Under the pieces are notes generated by a model. That model ran no database searches, was not told where the DNA came from, and worked only from the letters and a program-made list of their open reading frames with translations. From assembly GCA_003586115.2 (NCBI GenBank), contig QVOM02000073.1, positions 26,300,186 to 26,364,185 of the forward strand: DNA of 64,000 nt, written 5' to 3'. Shown here in pieces: positions 21,089 through 33,799 of this stretch. This DNA comes from Salvator merianae. Lineage: Eukaryota; Chordata; Lepidosauria; Squamata; Teiidae. Made by a program: the position numbers and the translations under genes. Within the stretch, counting starts at the first letter, position 1. Every line of letters begins with the position of its first letter.

Positions 21089-21603
21089 GGGCCTGTTCTC
21101 ACTTTGTGAGAGGAACATTCCTGTCCACTTGCTAGTCAGGTGCTTTTGCACTTTCAAATGGAATCACCACTCTGAAACTCACCCAAGCCCAGCTGATGCT
21201 CACCTGAAACTGCATAAGACTGGTGCAGCAAATTGTAGTCCCTAGTCCTGAATCCAATTTGTGTGATCAGATGCAGATTGTGTGAGCTCTATTCACACTG
21301 CTTCCAGGTTTGAAATGGCAGTGGGGAGGGGCCAGTTTCAGAAACAGCCCTCTTTCTTCAGATAACTAGCTCTATGGTTCAAATTTGTAGCTCTAGCTTC
21401 ATATTCATGCTTCTATGGTTGCTGACATCACTTCCTGCCTAGTGCATTCCCATTCCCATTCCCATTCCCTGCGCTCCCCTTGCTGGTCAGCTTGCAGTCT
21501 TTTCCATTGCTGACAAGTGTGAAAGGCAGCTACTGAACTCCATTTTGACCGGCCTGAAACCTCCTACTTATTCCGTTCTTCTCTTGTAAGTGCGAAAATG
21601 CCC
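21089..21603. mobile_element. TIR element, family B copy 2
   Basis: Ends GGGCCTGTTCTCACTT and, reverse-complemented, GGGCATTTTCGCACTT. Matches 59998-60494 and the non-nested parts of 4833-5675. Where copy 1 has its 21-bp array, this copy has only two or three degenerate repeats of TAGCTCTATGGTTC. Flanks AGT and AGA differ by one base. Confidence 0.7.
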
Positions 21604-21606
21604 AGA

Positions 21607-22593
21607 CAGTCCCCAGTTGGATCCACTAAGAAACTTTCAGCCCACTTACACCCTTAGCCCAGGCAGTTCTTTTATGCAGAGGACAGGGAGAAATTGCATT
21701 CTTTGCTAATTGTCACTTTGATTCTGGCCCATTCCATTTGTTTTTGCTTGATTGCTTACACAAGATCAGCTGAGCCCTGCATTTACCCCTCCATCTTTCT
21801 ATGGCTGTATGAGGTGGTGTTTCTGCAGGATCCTCTGTTGTTTCTAAAACATCTCCTGCCGATGTTTGTGCTTCAGTATCTGGGACGGTGATAAGCTGTC
21901 TGGGCTCTATGCCACCTGGAGCTGCCTAATCAACATTTAAACAGCTCTCAGGCTGAACACAGTTTTCATCCTCAGAGTCTGAGGCACTCATAACACCTAG
22001 CATCCTCAATAAGATGCAGTTTAACTAGTTTTGCAGGGAATGGCAAAAAGGTAGTCTTACTGGGGATTGCTGAAGTAGAACTGCGATCTTTCATCACCAT
22101 TAATTATATTGGCTATAGATTAACTTCTATGATAGAGTTCAAAAATTTGCCCTGTTATAACACCTGGCTATTATTCCCTTGCTGACCCATTCCCCCAGAG
22201 TCTTTCCTGGGATTTCAGCTGTATTTAGAGTTGTTTTATCATAGCTTTACCTTTAGTTTACATTAGAGATGCTCAACCAAGGAATGATGCTATACTGCAG
22301 CTCCCATCATTTATGACTGGAGAAACTGGAGGAAGTTGTAGTCTAGGAATTTCCAGAGGGCTTCAATGTGACAGCATTGCATAAGAAGTTGCAATGTGCA
22401 CAGTGAAATTGCTGGGGAAGCAGAGAATGAGTCAGGCTGTAATTAGAGCCTGGAATGTAATCTCTCTGAACAATGAAAAGGTGGATAAAATAAAATTCTT
22501 GACCTTTTAAATTTGCTTCAACTGCCTTGTGTTGCTGGCTTGAGAAATGTATCTTAGTGGATGGAACTTTGGACCCCTGCAAGTCACTGCCAC
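21607..22593. other. Unassigned stretch
   Basis: Short open frames only. No motif or repeat recognised. Confidence 0.4.
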
Positions 22594-22596
22594 CAA

Positions 22597-22734
22597 GGCT
22601 GCATCCAGACATCACTTACTTATTCCATTATATTTGGATGTTCCGGAATAAAGCATGGATATTCCAGAATATCCATGCTTTATTCCAGAATATCCAAATA
22701 TAGCAGAATAAATAAGCAACATCTGAATGCAGCC
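22597..22734. mobile_element. Palindromic MITE (GGCTGCATCCAGA family), long form
   Basis: Terminal inverted repeats GGCTGCATCCAGA / TCTGAATGCAGCC, then AT-rich arms. An additional inner palindrome around GGATATTCCAGAATATCC makes almost the whole 138 bp foldable. Flanks CAA and TAA are compatible with a mutated 3-bp duplication. Confidence 0.7.
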
Positions 22735-22737
22735 TAA

Positions 22738-24108
22738 GTTTCCATGTAGTAACTTTACAGAAGTGTGTTTTTTCTGCTCTGACTTGGCAGAAAGTCGATG
22801 CAAGGCAATGAGGTTCCTATTTTGTCTAGGAAGAGAGTCAGAGAAAGTCCTAGGGATCTTTGTCCTAGAGTTGGGAAGCAGAGGTCTTCCTGGTATATGG
22901 TAAAAAGGGGCCTTTGAGTTGTTCAGTGGGGTTTAGTTACAGAGAGGGGCTGTGCCAGCAAAATGGCATAGTAGACTTCACAATAACCTTCATCATCATC
23001 ATCATCTTCTCCTTCTCCTCCTTCTCTTCCTTCCTGCTGCCTTGATTGGAGTCATTTCCTCTGGGATAGGTTTTGTCCCTAATTGACTTACATGTGGAAA
23101 CCCATTCTCCTAGAAGAACCTGTCCTCTGCCTCTTACAGATGCAATGGGGCTGAGAACCCTGAATTGGATCACCTATGGGTCTGTCTGCCTAAAGAGAGT
23201 CCAGCTATTTGAGTGATTGTACAATCTATGCCCTTCCATCTCAATCACTAGCTGCAACGATTAAAGGTTTGCTGACAAGGATGTGGGCAGGGTGGAATGG
23301 GCTCTCGGTGTTTTGCATACTGAGGCCAACAGCATGCAGACACTACAGTAAAGACCATAGGTAAACATAGGTGACCTCACATACACAAAGCCCACTGCCC
23401 CCACACACTTTTGGTTGCTGTACTCCTGGTAAAAAGCCATTTTTCCACAACAGTAGTTAAAATTCTGCTTACTGAAAGAACAGCTCTATGCCCCATTCCA
23501 GATCCTGCTATCATGGTGTCACTCTCTTTGTTTTTTTTTAAAGAAGGCCAGGACAACTGTATTCTCAATGAGAAGTAGGGTACATGCATTCTCCATAAGT
23601 TTTAGTCCTCTGAAATAGAGTTACTACTAGAATTCTGTTACTATTAGTATCACTTAGTATTCACTTAGTATCTTAAAAAGCCATTAGACCCCAATAGGCA
23701 TTTGCTTTTTCTCGGAGAAATCCATTTTATCTTGTGTGCCTTAGTTTTGGAACATCAAGAAGCTCCTTAGTATTATTAACATGGCAGAATATTTCTCATT
23801 TCTGACAATTCCTGAAGAAATGGTAAGGGATTGTCAAGTATGTAGAAGGCTTCAAAACATAGCTGGTGAGATGTGTGTCTAGGAAGGTTGCAGTTTTTTC
23901 AGGCTCAAAATAATCTCATCTATAGTCACTCACTTTACAGATAACTTTCTATCATATATTTGGTGTCTACTTCTGGCATGCAGAAATATCCAGATTTAAG
24001 ACAAGAGCAAAATCAGTAGGTAGTAGTGTCATCTTTTGTAGTTTGATAGGTGGTGGCTTGTTTGTGGACTACTGATTGTAAAATGGCCTCCATGCCTTTA
24101 TACCAGAC
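22738..24108. other. Unassigned stretch
   Basis: Only a short CAT/CTT-rich tract near 22990-23035 stands out. Confidence 0.4.
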
Positions 24109-24111
24109 CTA

Positions 24112-24197
24112 GGCTGCATCCAGATGTTGCTCAGTTATTCCACTATATTTGGATATCCAAATATAATAGAACAAGTAAGCGACATCTGGATGCAGCC
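24112..24197. mobile_element. Palindromic 86-bp MITE with CTA TSD
   Basis: Inverted repeats starting GGCTGCATCCAGATGT run inward to a near-complete hairpin around TTGGATATCCAA. CTA flanks both sides (24109-24111 and 24198-24200). Same family as 22597-22734. Confidence 0.8.
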
Positions 24198-24200
24198 CTA

Positions 24201-24914
24201 TAGTTACTAAATGTCCTTCCTTTTTTTTTAATTTTACTTTATTTTTTTATTTATTTTTAGTTTAATTTCTTTTATGTCTATATTATAAGTTTTAATGGCT
24301 TTACTATATCAACTGTTAGATATAAATTATATGTAATCATCTTTTTTATTGAGCAAATCACTGTATCTTGTTATCTGTTCTAGGACTTTAACATTAAGGC
24401 TAGGTTGTAAATTAAATGAGTGAGTAAATGTGTATGTAATGTGACTTAGTCTGTTGAAGAGTAAAGGATATCTGGCACAGTCTCTTATCAGGGTTTTAAA
24501 ATAGATTGGTGTATACAAGATATTATCTTGAGTTGTTATTGAATTTCCTCAAGCCCAGCCAGCATGGCCAATGATTGCAGATGATGTGAGGTGCAATCCA
24601 TCAATGAGGAACTGAATTGGCTTTTCCAGTTTTGACTATCCTGAGTTGTCCATTTCTGATTCTGTAAATGACAAGATTATAAGTAAAAAGCACATATCAC
24701 CTACATCAGTTTACTTTGCTGTAGTAATAATCCTCAGAAATATTTTGAGGTACATCTTTGTGAAGATATACATGTACCACTTGATATCTACGAACGAAAC
24801 CTGTACTAGAAAGAACAAGTAAACACTGAGAAATATGCTGTGTATTGAGGAAGATTCATTTGAATTGGTGGAAATTTTGTCTTTTTCCCCCAGAACTGTC
24901 AAGATATGTAACTA
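24201..24914. other. Unassigned AT-rich stretch
   Basis: A T-rich tract lies at 24220-24270. No gene or repeat recognised. Confidence 0.4.
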
Positions 24915-27470
24915 GTTCATAAGAACACAGGAGGAGCCCTACTGAACCACAGTCTATCTAATCCAGCACCCTGTCACTCACAGTGAACCACCAATTGCTT
25001 CTGGGTGTACTCAAGCAGAAGACAAAGGTAAAATATTCACTTGCTCTTGCTTCCCTGCAAATGGCTTTAGAGGCATCTGGCCTGTCTGTCCAACCTGGAG
25101 ACAGCATCAATTCTAGTAGCCTTTTATCTATGTATAACATTGATACAGCTGTCCTCCATGGATTTGTCTAACCCTTTCTTTAAAGCTGCCCAGGCTGTTT
25201 GATGTCACCACATCTTCTTGTAGTAAATTCCATAGACCAAGGATTCACTGGGTGAAAACAAACAACAACAACAAACCTTCCCCTTTCTGTCCTAACTTTC
25301 CTACCCATCAGATTCATGGAATGCTCCTTGGTTCTGATGCTATGTGATAGAGAAACTATTTTTTTCTCTATCCACCTTTTCCACACCATGCATGATTTTA
25401 TATACTTAAGTCAAGTTCCCTTTTAAAAACCATTCTTCAAGGCTGAAGAGATCTAGATATTGCAGCTCTAGACCCTTGAGCATTCTGTTATCCTTTTCTG
25501 TACTCTTTGCTGTTCCACAATATCCTTTCTGAGGTGAGGTAACCAGAATTGTACACAATATTCCAAATATGGACTCACCATAAATTTATAAAGAGGCACA
25601 ATGACACTTGCCGACTTATTTTCTATTCCCTTTCTGATTATCCCTAGCACTGAATTTGCTTTTTCCACTGTTGCTGCCCACTGGGTCAGCCCCTATTAGT
25701 TTATAGGAGTAGTTGGGGTTCTTTGCTCCAATGTGCATTACTTTGCACTTACAAAGATTGAAGCACATTTGCGACTTGGTTACCCACTCCCCTAACACCA
25801 AGAGATACCTATGGAGTGCTTTGCAATCTCTTCTCATTTTTACTACCCTGAATAATTTAGTATCATCAGCAAACTTTGCTATCTCACTACTTAACACTAC
25901 TTCTACATCATTTATGAATAAATTAAAAAGCATAGGTCCCAATACTGAACCTTGTGGAATCCTACTTTTTACTTCCCTTCACTCTGAGAATTGTCCATAT
26001 ACTACTACTCTCTATTTTCTGTCCTTTAGCCAGTTACCAATTCAGGACAGGACCTCTCCTCTTTATTCAGAATCCTTTGATGAGAGACTTTGCAAAAAGC
26101 CTTCTGAAAATCCAGTGTCAACTGGATCACCTTTATCCATGTGCTTATTAGCACTCTCAAAGAATTCTAACATCTTAGTAAAGCATGATTTACTTTTGCA
26201 GAAGCCATGCTGATCTTCCTTCAGCAATGTTTGCTATTCTATATGTGTACTAATTTTATCCTTAATTATGGTTTCTATCACTTAACCTGGAACTAATGTT
26301 AAGCTGACTGGTCTATAATTCAGTAATTCAGTAATTCTGTAATTCATGAATTCTTTCTTGAAGATTGATGTTACATTTGCTACCTTCTAGTCTTCAGGCA
26401 CAAAGCCTAATCTTAGGAAAATATTAATTATTTTGGCTAGAAGCTCAGCAATTTCATATTTGAGTACTTTAAGAACTCTCAGATTAATGCCATCTGGCCC
26501 CAGTGATTTGTTATTATTATTTTTTTAAAATACACAAGGTACTCCTTCCTGATCACCTCTTGCCAATTAATTTTTCTGATTCCATCCCTGAGAATATAGG
26601 CTTGGCTGTAGGCATATGGCCTCTGTCTTCCTTAGCAAAAACAGAGGCAAAGAATTTATTTAACCTCTCTGAAAACTCTGTGTCCTCTTTAATTACCTCT
26701 TTTTCTTCATTGCCATTTAATGGTCCAATGGCTTTCCTAGCTGGATTCCTATTTCTGATGTACTTATGGTAGTTCTTGTTTCATTTGTTGTCTTTGAAAT
26801 GTGTTCCTCAAAATCCTTCTTAGCATTCCTGTTTACTGTCTTGCATCTGTTCTGCCAGAATTTATGTTCCATCTTGGTCTCCTCATTAGAACAGCCTTAC
26901 ATTTTCTAAATTAGCTGTTCTTGCTTTTAATGACTTTCCATACTGCACTTGTAAGCCACACTGGTGTCTTCTTGGACTTGGAAGTGCCATTTCTTCTTTC
27001 AGGTATGCGTTTTAATTGAGTCTCCATTAATATATTTGTAAATAGCTTCCATGCATTTTGGAGTGATTGGACTCTTCTTCTAGATTTTCTGTTTACTAAT
27101 CTTCTCAGTTTTGGGGAAGTTTCCTTTATGAAAGTTTAAGGTTTCCATGTTAGATTTATCTACAACTTACTGTCTGTGTTTGAGTTGAAAGTTATCACGT
27201 TGTATCACTGTTCCCTACTGGATTAGCCACAGTGATGTCTTATACCAGGCCCTGAGCATTACTTAGAATCAAGTCCATGATCCCCTTTCTCTTGGTTGGT
27301 TGCACAACATCTGCTCTAGGAAACAGTGATTTAGCATGTCTAAGAGTTTTATCTCATTCTTATGAATTAAACAGGAGTTCACCCAGTCTATGTGAGAGTA
27401 GTTGAAGTCCCCCATTATAACTACCTTTCTTTACCTCATTTTTCAAATGCTGGTCTCTTTTGGGAGTTTG
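24915..27470 (-). mobile_element. CR1-clade LINE (minus strand), about 2.5 kb
   Basis: The left end on the + strand (TAAGAACACAGGAGGAGCCC, then ATCCAGCACCCTGTC) is the antisense 3' UTR seen widely in reptile CR1-clade elements. Reverse transcriptase sequence follows at about 25470-25950 and the end of the endonuclease domain near 27400. The element is 5'-incomplete and full of stops and frameshifts. An AAACAACAACAACAA interruption lies at about 25258-25275. Confidence 0.85.
25468..27430 (-). pseudogene. CR1-type ORF2 relic: endonuclease end and reverse transcriptase
   Basis: Reading the minus strand, the phrase GDFNYSHIDWVN near 27385-27420 is the GDFN motif of the apurinic-type endonuclease domain. 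Farther on, the frame at 25942-25616 shows GPMLFNLFINDV and the catalytic FADDTKLF of the reverse transcriptase, followed by the conserved CKVMHIG segment. A 66-codon frame at 25668-25468 continues into the thumb region (YLEYCVQFW). In between, the frame is repeatedly broken, so this is a dead copy. Motif order and spacing fit the CR1/L2 group of non-LTR elements, not L1. Confidence 0.85.
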
Positions 27471-28040
27471 TTTTGGAAGACAGTGGAATGTCCCTAATAT
27501 TCAACTTGCTTTCTGGCCTGGTATTCTTACACATAGCTTCTGTGGATGGGTCTGCTTCACCTCGACATTCTAGTTCATAAGGCTCTGTCTCTTCTTTAAT
27601 ATACTAGTTCCTTTTGACAAGAGGTGGAAAGGGAACTGAAAAGTCAACTTTGTTTTAATTGCAATCTCATGTAGCTGGCAAGTGAGCAAACTTTTTCATG
27701 ATTAAGTACCTTTGCACTTAGGTTCACAGATAAGTCAATTAAATATACATAGTGAACTGTGGTAAGGTCAGGTTGACAAGGTAAGCGTAAGAAAAATATA
27801 CGGTTTGGAATAAATATTTTAAGAGAAGGTAGACTATTCACTTCTCTCTTTGAAGCATAGTGGCAACCTACAGACAGATCAAATAAGATTACAAATACAA
27901 CCTAGAAATGAATTTTTAAATTATATAATAGAGTTTTTATTTAATAATGTGATATTAAATTCTTCTTAAAAATGACCTCGTTTAAAATAAAATCTTAATG
28001 TGCAAAAAAGGCATTTAAAAAAATATTTATGTTTTATTAA
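27471..28040. other. Unassigned stretch
   Basis: May include a few more bases of the CR1 copy at its left edge. Otherwise AT-rich and unrecognised. Confidence 0.35.
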
Positions 28041-28200
28041 GGGGCCCTCTAGTGGTGCAGTGTTTAAGAGCAGTAGGCTGGAACCCAGTAATCCCATGGT
28101 TCAGCTCCCTGTTTTACCAAGGAAGTTCACTGGGTCTTCCCAGCCATGAGTAAACTAGTCTCACTCCCTTGTTAGTCTCTTGGGAAAGACAAAATCGTAT
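28041..28200 (+). mobile_element. tRNA-derived SINE
   Basis: A-box-like TAGTGGTGCAGTG at about 28050 and B-box-like GGTTCAGCTCC at about 28099. A body containing TCACTGGGTCTTCCCAGCC and TAAACTAGTCTCACTCC follows, as in common squamate tRNA SINEs. The 3' end is not clear. Confidence 0.65.
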
Positions 28201-28204
28201 GAGG

Positions 28205-28717
28205 GAAATGACGCAAAATGCAGGATGAAAGCTTTAAGGAGGTCAGATGAACCACCTGTCATCTTTCCAGTCGCTCCTGCAGCCAGCCCAGATCCTATGG
28301 ATCATACTGGCAAGGCTGAAGTGGAAGTTTGATGCTGAGGCAACTCAGAATTCCTATACGCCATGTTAAGGCTGTTTCTATGGTCTTTCAAGACAGAAGG
28401 TTGCCAAAATCAAGCTTAATTAAAAATGTGTTTATCCCCAAAGTATTTGCTCCCTGCTGAAGTCAGATAAAGGAGGTAATTTACAAGTTCTCTTTTTCCC
28501 CTCTAGGTCCTGTGTTCTCAAAATATAAAGCTAAACAGAATAGAATAACAACATACATCTACTCCAGAAATTTGAAGGGCCATCCAGAACACAGGGAATG
28601 ATGCCTGCTACTATCTTCTGTCATCTCACCAACTTTCTCTACACTGGTGCAGGTCTGAGGCCACAGTGTGAAATGTCTACATGGTCCACACCACCTGCTG
28701 AAGCCCCAAGGGAATGC
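28205..28717. other. Unassigned stretch
   Basis: No gene or repeat recognised. Confidence 0.4.
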
Positions 28718-28725
28718 TGCTGGAG

Positions 28726-29059
28726 TAGGAATGTGCACAACAAAATTCACATTTTTGATTAGCTGTCAAAACAAAAACCTGTATTTTTGCTCTGTTGACA
28801 AATCACAATGTCCAAAAAGCATTTTGTTCTTGTTTGATCGCATGGCTTTTATGATGTTTTCCACATTTAAAATGCCTTTTCATGGGTTAAAACACAGCGA
28901 AAACACAAATATTTGATTAAACATTTTTCTTTCACAATTGGAGAGACTGATTCATGTAGATCAAACTTTGAAAATGCAGACAACTGCATTTTCAATTCAA
29001 TGCAAATGCAAAATAGTCAATCAAATTTGTGAATGCAAATTGAATTTTGCCCATCTCTT
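28726..29059. mobile_element. hAT-type MITE with perfect 8-bp TSD
   Basis: TGCTGGAG occurs exactly at 28718-28725 and 29060-29067. The ends are TAGGAATGTGCACAAC and, reverse-complemented, AAGAGATGGGCAAAATTC. The interior is AT-rich with repeated TTTTCAC/GTGAAAA and TGCATTT motifs. No transposase. Same terminal type as 48002-48751. Confidence 0.82.
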
Positions 29060-29067
29060 TGCTGGAG

Positions 29068-30944
29068 TAGCCCCAAACCCCTGGAATTACTGGCATGGAA
29101 TGCAAATGTTAGCAGAAGTCCAGTAGATTTTCATTCCCCAGCAGTCATTCCAAACACATTTCAGTCATCAAGCCAATTCCTAACTGCTACATGCATTTAC
29201 ACAGCAGCTAGGAAGAGATTCTCTCCTACAAGCTACCCTAACAGCTTGCCTTTATTGGGGCCTAAACAGGTCATGGACCATTGAGAGTTGATATATATGT
29301 TTGCTGGTTCTACTAGATGACCAGAAGGGTCATCAGAAGATGCTGAAAATGGCCATCTGAATAGCCCTTGCTCTCTCTATAGTTGTCTTTCTCTCACTCT
29401 TTCTTTCATATACATTCTCTTTTTCTTTCTCTCTAAAGCCTGAAGATTCAAATGATTAATTTGGGAGTCATCCAGAATTCTGCTATCAACAATTTTGTGT
29501 GATTTTCCCAAGTCCAAACAGTTTTTAAAAGTGCCCATCCACCTTGCCCACACCCACTTCCCAGGCCAGCCCCCCATACCCTTTCCCATCCATTTTTGAG
29601 ACCATTTCCATATTTGCAGGGGGTGGAGCATTGTCTCTACAGCATTGCTCCAAAACTTGCACAAGGGCTCTGATGGCTTTCCCTGCTGCAAACATTCCTC
29701 GCCTCAGAGTCCCAGGGGGACTCTGAACCAGAACAGGGAGTCATGTACCCTTCCACACCCTTCCCTGTTCCATTTCTAGCAGCCCCCGGACCACCTGTAG
29801 ATGTTTTAAAAGAGGTCTACCAGTATCCTAGTCTAGGTGGCATTTTGAGAATTTAGTAGCAGCAGCAGCAGCCACTCCTCCTAAATGATGACATCAAGTA
29901 TTTCCCTCAGTTTATCCCCTCAAGTATTTCCTTTTCATCATTTCAATTTGGTGGTTGGATGTAGACTTGTCAGTGCTAGAGAGTAGTTTGATGCTATGTG
30001 TTTTGAGAAACTGTGGATCCCTCCAGTCTTGAGTTAAAACTCATGGTTCTCCCAGGATATACATATCTGAGTCATCCCCAATATATTCTTGGGATATCAA
30101 GGCAATATCCCAAAACATCACTAACAATGCCAGGTTTCCTATAATAGTGATTGCTTACATCCATCTTCCAGCTCCTTGCATTATTGTCATAGATGTTTGC
30201 TTCCTGCTATCTGGCAGGGGCAATGAGAAGGTGAGAAGGAAAGCATTGATGCTTAGTTTTCCCATTCTGTCTTTTCCTTGTTGCTTCTTCTTTTTAGGGG
30301 GGAGGATATCCCTTTCCTTGGGTTTGTTAACACTACAAATCAGTCTGATCTGATTGGATTCATTGATAGGATCGAACACCAAAAAAGATAAGAAGAGCTT
30401 CCTTTATTTAGAAAAGTAGAGATTAGGGGAGTTGTCTCCTTTATACATAGCTGGAAAATGAGCTGTCTTGCTGTACCAAATTACTGAGTTTCATCATTCC
30501 CCAGTAAGCTAATGAGGGCATGCTGTAGAAATGTCTATCGAAAATGTTATTTGGTATATCAAGAGAACATGTGCAAGCCTAGCATGGCACCCAATATCTG
30601 AGGGTACCAGCTGGGGATGGTGGAGTGAGAATATGCCATCTAGCAGCAAGCAGAACCAGAATTAAAAGACAGAGCAAGAGACAATTCTGGCTGCAGAGTT
30701 CTCCCATGCCCCCATTCAGAGCAGCTATTTCTAAGAAGGTGATTTTTGTGCCTGTGTGAGGATGCTAGCATGCAGCAGAAAAGATATGCACTCGTAGGGT
30801 GAAAAAAGTATAAAAAGATCCTAGGAGCCAAGATATAGTTTATCTTTTATTTTTCAATTGTTAAAGAAAAATGAGGAAAAGAGCAGGGTGATGTGAGGAA
30901 AGATAATTATGGTAGCACAGAAAGTGTAATTATCCACTGATAAT
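29068..30944. other. Unassigned stretch
   Basis: A (CAG)n-like tract of five units lies at about 29858-29872. I can name no gene or repeat. Confidence 0.4.
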
Positions 30945-31020
<76 letters not shown>

Positions 31021-31022
31021 TC
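30945..31022 (+). repeat. (TTTC)n microsatellite
   Basis: About 19 uninterrupted tetranucleotide units. Confidence 0.97.
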
Positions 31023-31715
31023 GTGTATCTTTATTTTCACTTTGGTTAAATTAAACTGTACTAGGTTGTTCTATTTACTTAGAGCATATCTATAACTTAT
31101 TCCTATCAAAATATATAATTTTTAAAAAAAAATAGCAAGAAAAAATAGAATTTCAGGTGCAGTTTGGCTTTGAGATGTTCCCTTTTTAAAGTGAAATTAG
31201 AAAACAGGTTTTTTTTTTCTTTTCAGAAAGAAAGAAATTAGTTTTCTTCCTTCAGTCACCTCACTGCCATCTAGTTATATACTCTGGAGTTTACTGATTC
31301 TTACTCCATGTTACAAGTGCATTGATAACTAGGTTAGAAGTCAATTCCAATTTACCAGAGAAGAACTAGGAGCTCAGAATGTGGTTAGCTGGAGATAATG
31401 GGCAGAAGGCCATCCGCCCATATGAAAAAATACTGTGCCCTCATGACTCTTGATTGGCAAGCTGTGACTGCCCTCCCAACCCATTTGGGATTAATCTTGG
31501 TCCTCTAGCCAGAAAATGGTGGCTTTGAGGGGAGGAAAGACTGTGTAGGATAATTCTACAAAAACATACCGTTTACAGCTTATTAGGAATCTGGACTTTC
31601 TTATGTTTGTGCTGGTAAAGAGGCATATGCCATTCAATCGGCTTTTGAAAAAGCTCTTGTTATTTGTTTCCCTTTTATTCATTTGGAAAAGCTAAGTGCT
31701 GTCAACATTATCCCA
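31023..31715. other. Unassigned stretch
   Basis: Nothing recognisable. Confidence 0.4.
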
Positions 31716-31875
31716 CTCCTTGTATTTCATCCTCACTACAAACCCTTGAAGTAGATTGGCAGACAGTGATTGGCCACAGGTCACTCAGGGAGATGTTATG
31801 ACTAAATGGGGATTTAAATCTAGGATCTCTTGATTGTATCCTGGTATTTTGTATCCTACATTGCACTGACTTGTG
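31716..31875 (-). mobile_element. MIR-like (CORE) SINE relic
   Basis: On the + strand it reads TTTCATCCTCACTACAAACC, then TTGGCCACAGGTCACTCAGG and GGGGATTTAAATCTAGGATC. This is the order seen in antisense MIR-type SINEs, with the B-box region at the right. Heavily diverged. Confidence 0.7.
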
Positions 31876-31879
31876 AAAC

Positions 31880-33269
31880 TTGTGAAGTAAATAAGTGCAT
31901 GACAGTAAACACAAAGGTAATGTCAAGTTAAACCGGATTCTTAGTGAGTGCATAGACAAATCCATTCAGTTCACTTAGCAAGAATGCAGAAGTAATTGCC
32001 CACTATCTTTCCTGAGATACTGTTTGACTTTTTGGTTGAGCCTGGAGTGCCCGATATTCCAAAGCTATCTCTCATCGAAATGCTAACAAGCTCACCCCCA
32101 TTTCATTTCAGAGCTCAGGCAAGATCAGTTGGGCACATCTTAAATCCTGAAAACAGTAATACTGCATTTCCTTGTTGCCTGTTAACAGGGATTGAATATA
32201 ATGTGATTGCGAAATGATGACTCACTTTGATATATTCATAGCTACAGATTTAGTATAACTTAGTTTGGCTCCTGATCCACCAGGCTGTTGGCTGAAAGGA
32301 TAGGTGCAGCCATGGCTGGTATGACCTATTGCTGAGCCTCCTTCATCTGGAAATTTGGGGCTAGGGGAGGGGTGAAGAAGAGAGTGAGCTGCAAGGGGAT
32401 GGCTGCCCTGACAGTAACACAGCTGTTTAAAATAACTGCAGGAACTTTATCAGTCATAGTCCTGGCTGCTGACTGAGGTGCTGAGGAAAGAAGCAATAGA
32501 TTGGATGATTGGGTTGGGACAAGGACTCTGAAGACACATCTCAACCTCTCCCTGCTTTCAGAGAGGAAAAAAGAAGAAGACTGAATAAGGTGCTGACAAC
32601 AGGGTCCTCATTCTGATCCAGTTATATCCCTTCACTTGTTTCCTGCTTCAGTGCCTCAAACACACAGCAAGCAGTAAGATTTTTGCACTTTTATTTTTAT
32701 TTTTAAGATTCCATTGCTGCTGTGACTACTGCTTTCCTGTAGAACATCCTTCCTCCTAGCTTGAAATACCTGAATGGAGAAGAAGAGCAATAAGAGTCTT
32801 TTCCACCACAGCTACATCCCCTCTCCAGCTCATGGCTCAATATGACATGGTTTCTCTTTGCACATATTTTTTTCAGAACCCAACATTTGACTGTATATTT
32901 GTTATAGTGCTAAGTTTGGCAACATGATCAGTAGCAAAAAGTCATGTGTTCTGCATTCTGTAATACACAGTGAAGTGCTTATATATTTTTTTCTTTTCTC
33001 ACACAGTTTTATGTTCACAGCAACCCTACAACGTATGCTAGCAGCAAATGTGTGATAACAGGAATTTCACCTGAGTCCTAAATTTAAGCTGTAACACCAT
33101 GCTGAGTCTGACTCTCTTAGTTGAGTTGTATTGTATTTTGCCCTTCTTTGGTATCTAGTTCTGTGGTCAGGTTCTTTTACTCACAGGATAAGAAGCCTTA
33201 TGCGGGCCCAAGTGATCCAGACATAGTAGATGTATTGGAACAGGATATGTATTGAACACTGTGGATATT
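31880..33269. other. Unassigned, with a second possible MIR-like scrap
   Basis: At 32998-33090, TTCACAGCAACCCTACAACG and ACCTGAGTCCTAAATTTAAG resemble a very old MIR-like SINE. The remainder is unrecognised. Confidence 0.35.
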
Positions 33270-33560
33270 CTTCGGCAGACAAATTATGGATCAAAGAAAT
33301 AGGACTACATAAGCCAAAGATATGAATTCAGAAGGCTTCAATGGATCAAAGACAATACTCAAGAATATTAACAGAGGAAGCAGCAGTTATATGGAAGCAT
33401 CTCCCAAGGTGCACAGTTTAGCTTTCTGTATTTGCTCTTTGGTGGAGCAAATGGATAGACTCAAACATCTTAAACAGCAGCTGAAAATACATGAATCATC
33501 CAAGATACATACTGATAATGAAATGAAGGTATTTGCATTGGGTAATGTCAGCACTGTTTG
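33270..33560 (+). pseudogene. Possible N-terminal part of a hAT transposase relic
   Basis: A frame at 33322-33561 contains EGFNGSKTILKNI and, after a non-matching stretch, LKIHESSKIHTDNE. This resembles the GFxxWK..HExSxxH pattern of the TTF-type zinc finger at the N-terminus of ZMYM1/ZBED-like hAT transposases. The expected cysteines are not clear. The orientation agrees with the better-supported C-terminal part at 34960-36417, which is why I connect them. It could be chance. Confidence 0.3.
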
Positions 33561-33799
33561 ATGAAGGATACTGTGCGCCTGTAAGAAGGAACAGCAAAGA
33601 AGCTGACAAAAACAAATACATTATTCAAAAATGGTGAACTGTATGCAATTCTACAGATCATAATGAGTCAGCAGATTCTGAAAATCCAGGTGTTTTCAGA
33701 GGACTAGTTGGTCTGATTGCATTTATCTCCAGTCCATTGACAGTGGGTTGAACAGAGACAATGGTTTCCTGGCATGCTACATATATTATAACACTAGTT

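Noticed and set aside
25713..26213. 166-codon plus-strand frame
   Set aside because: Shadow of the minus-strand CR1 reverse transcriptase.
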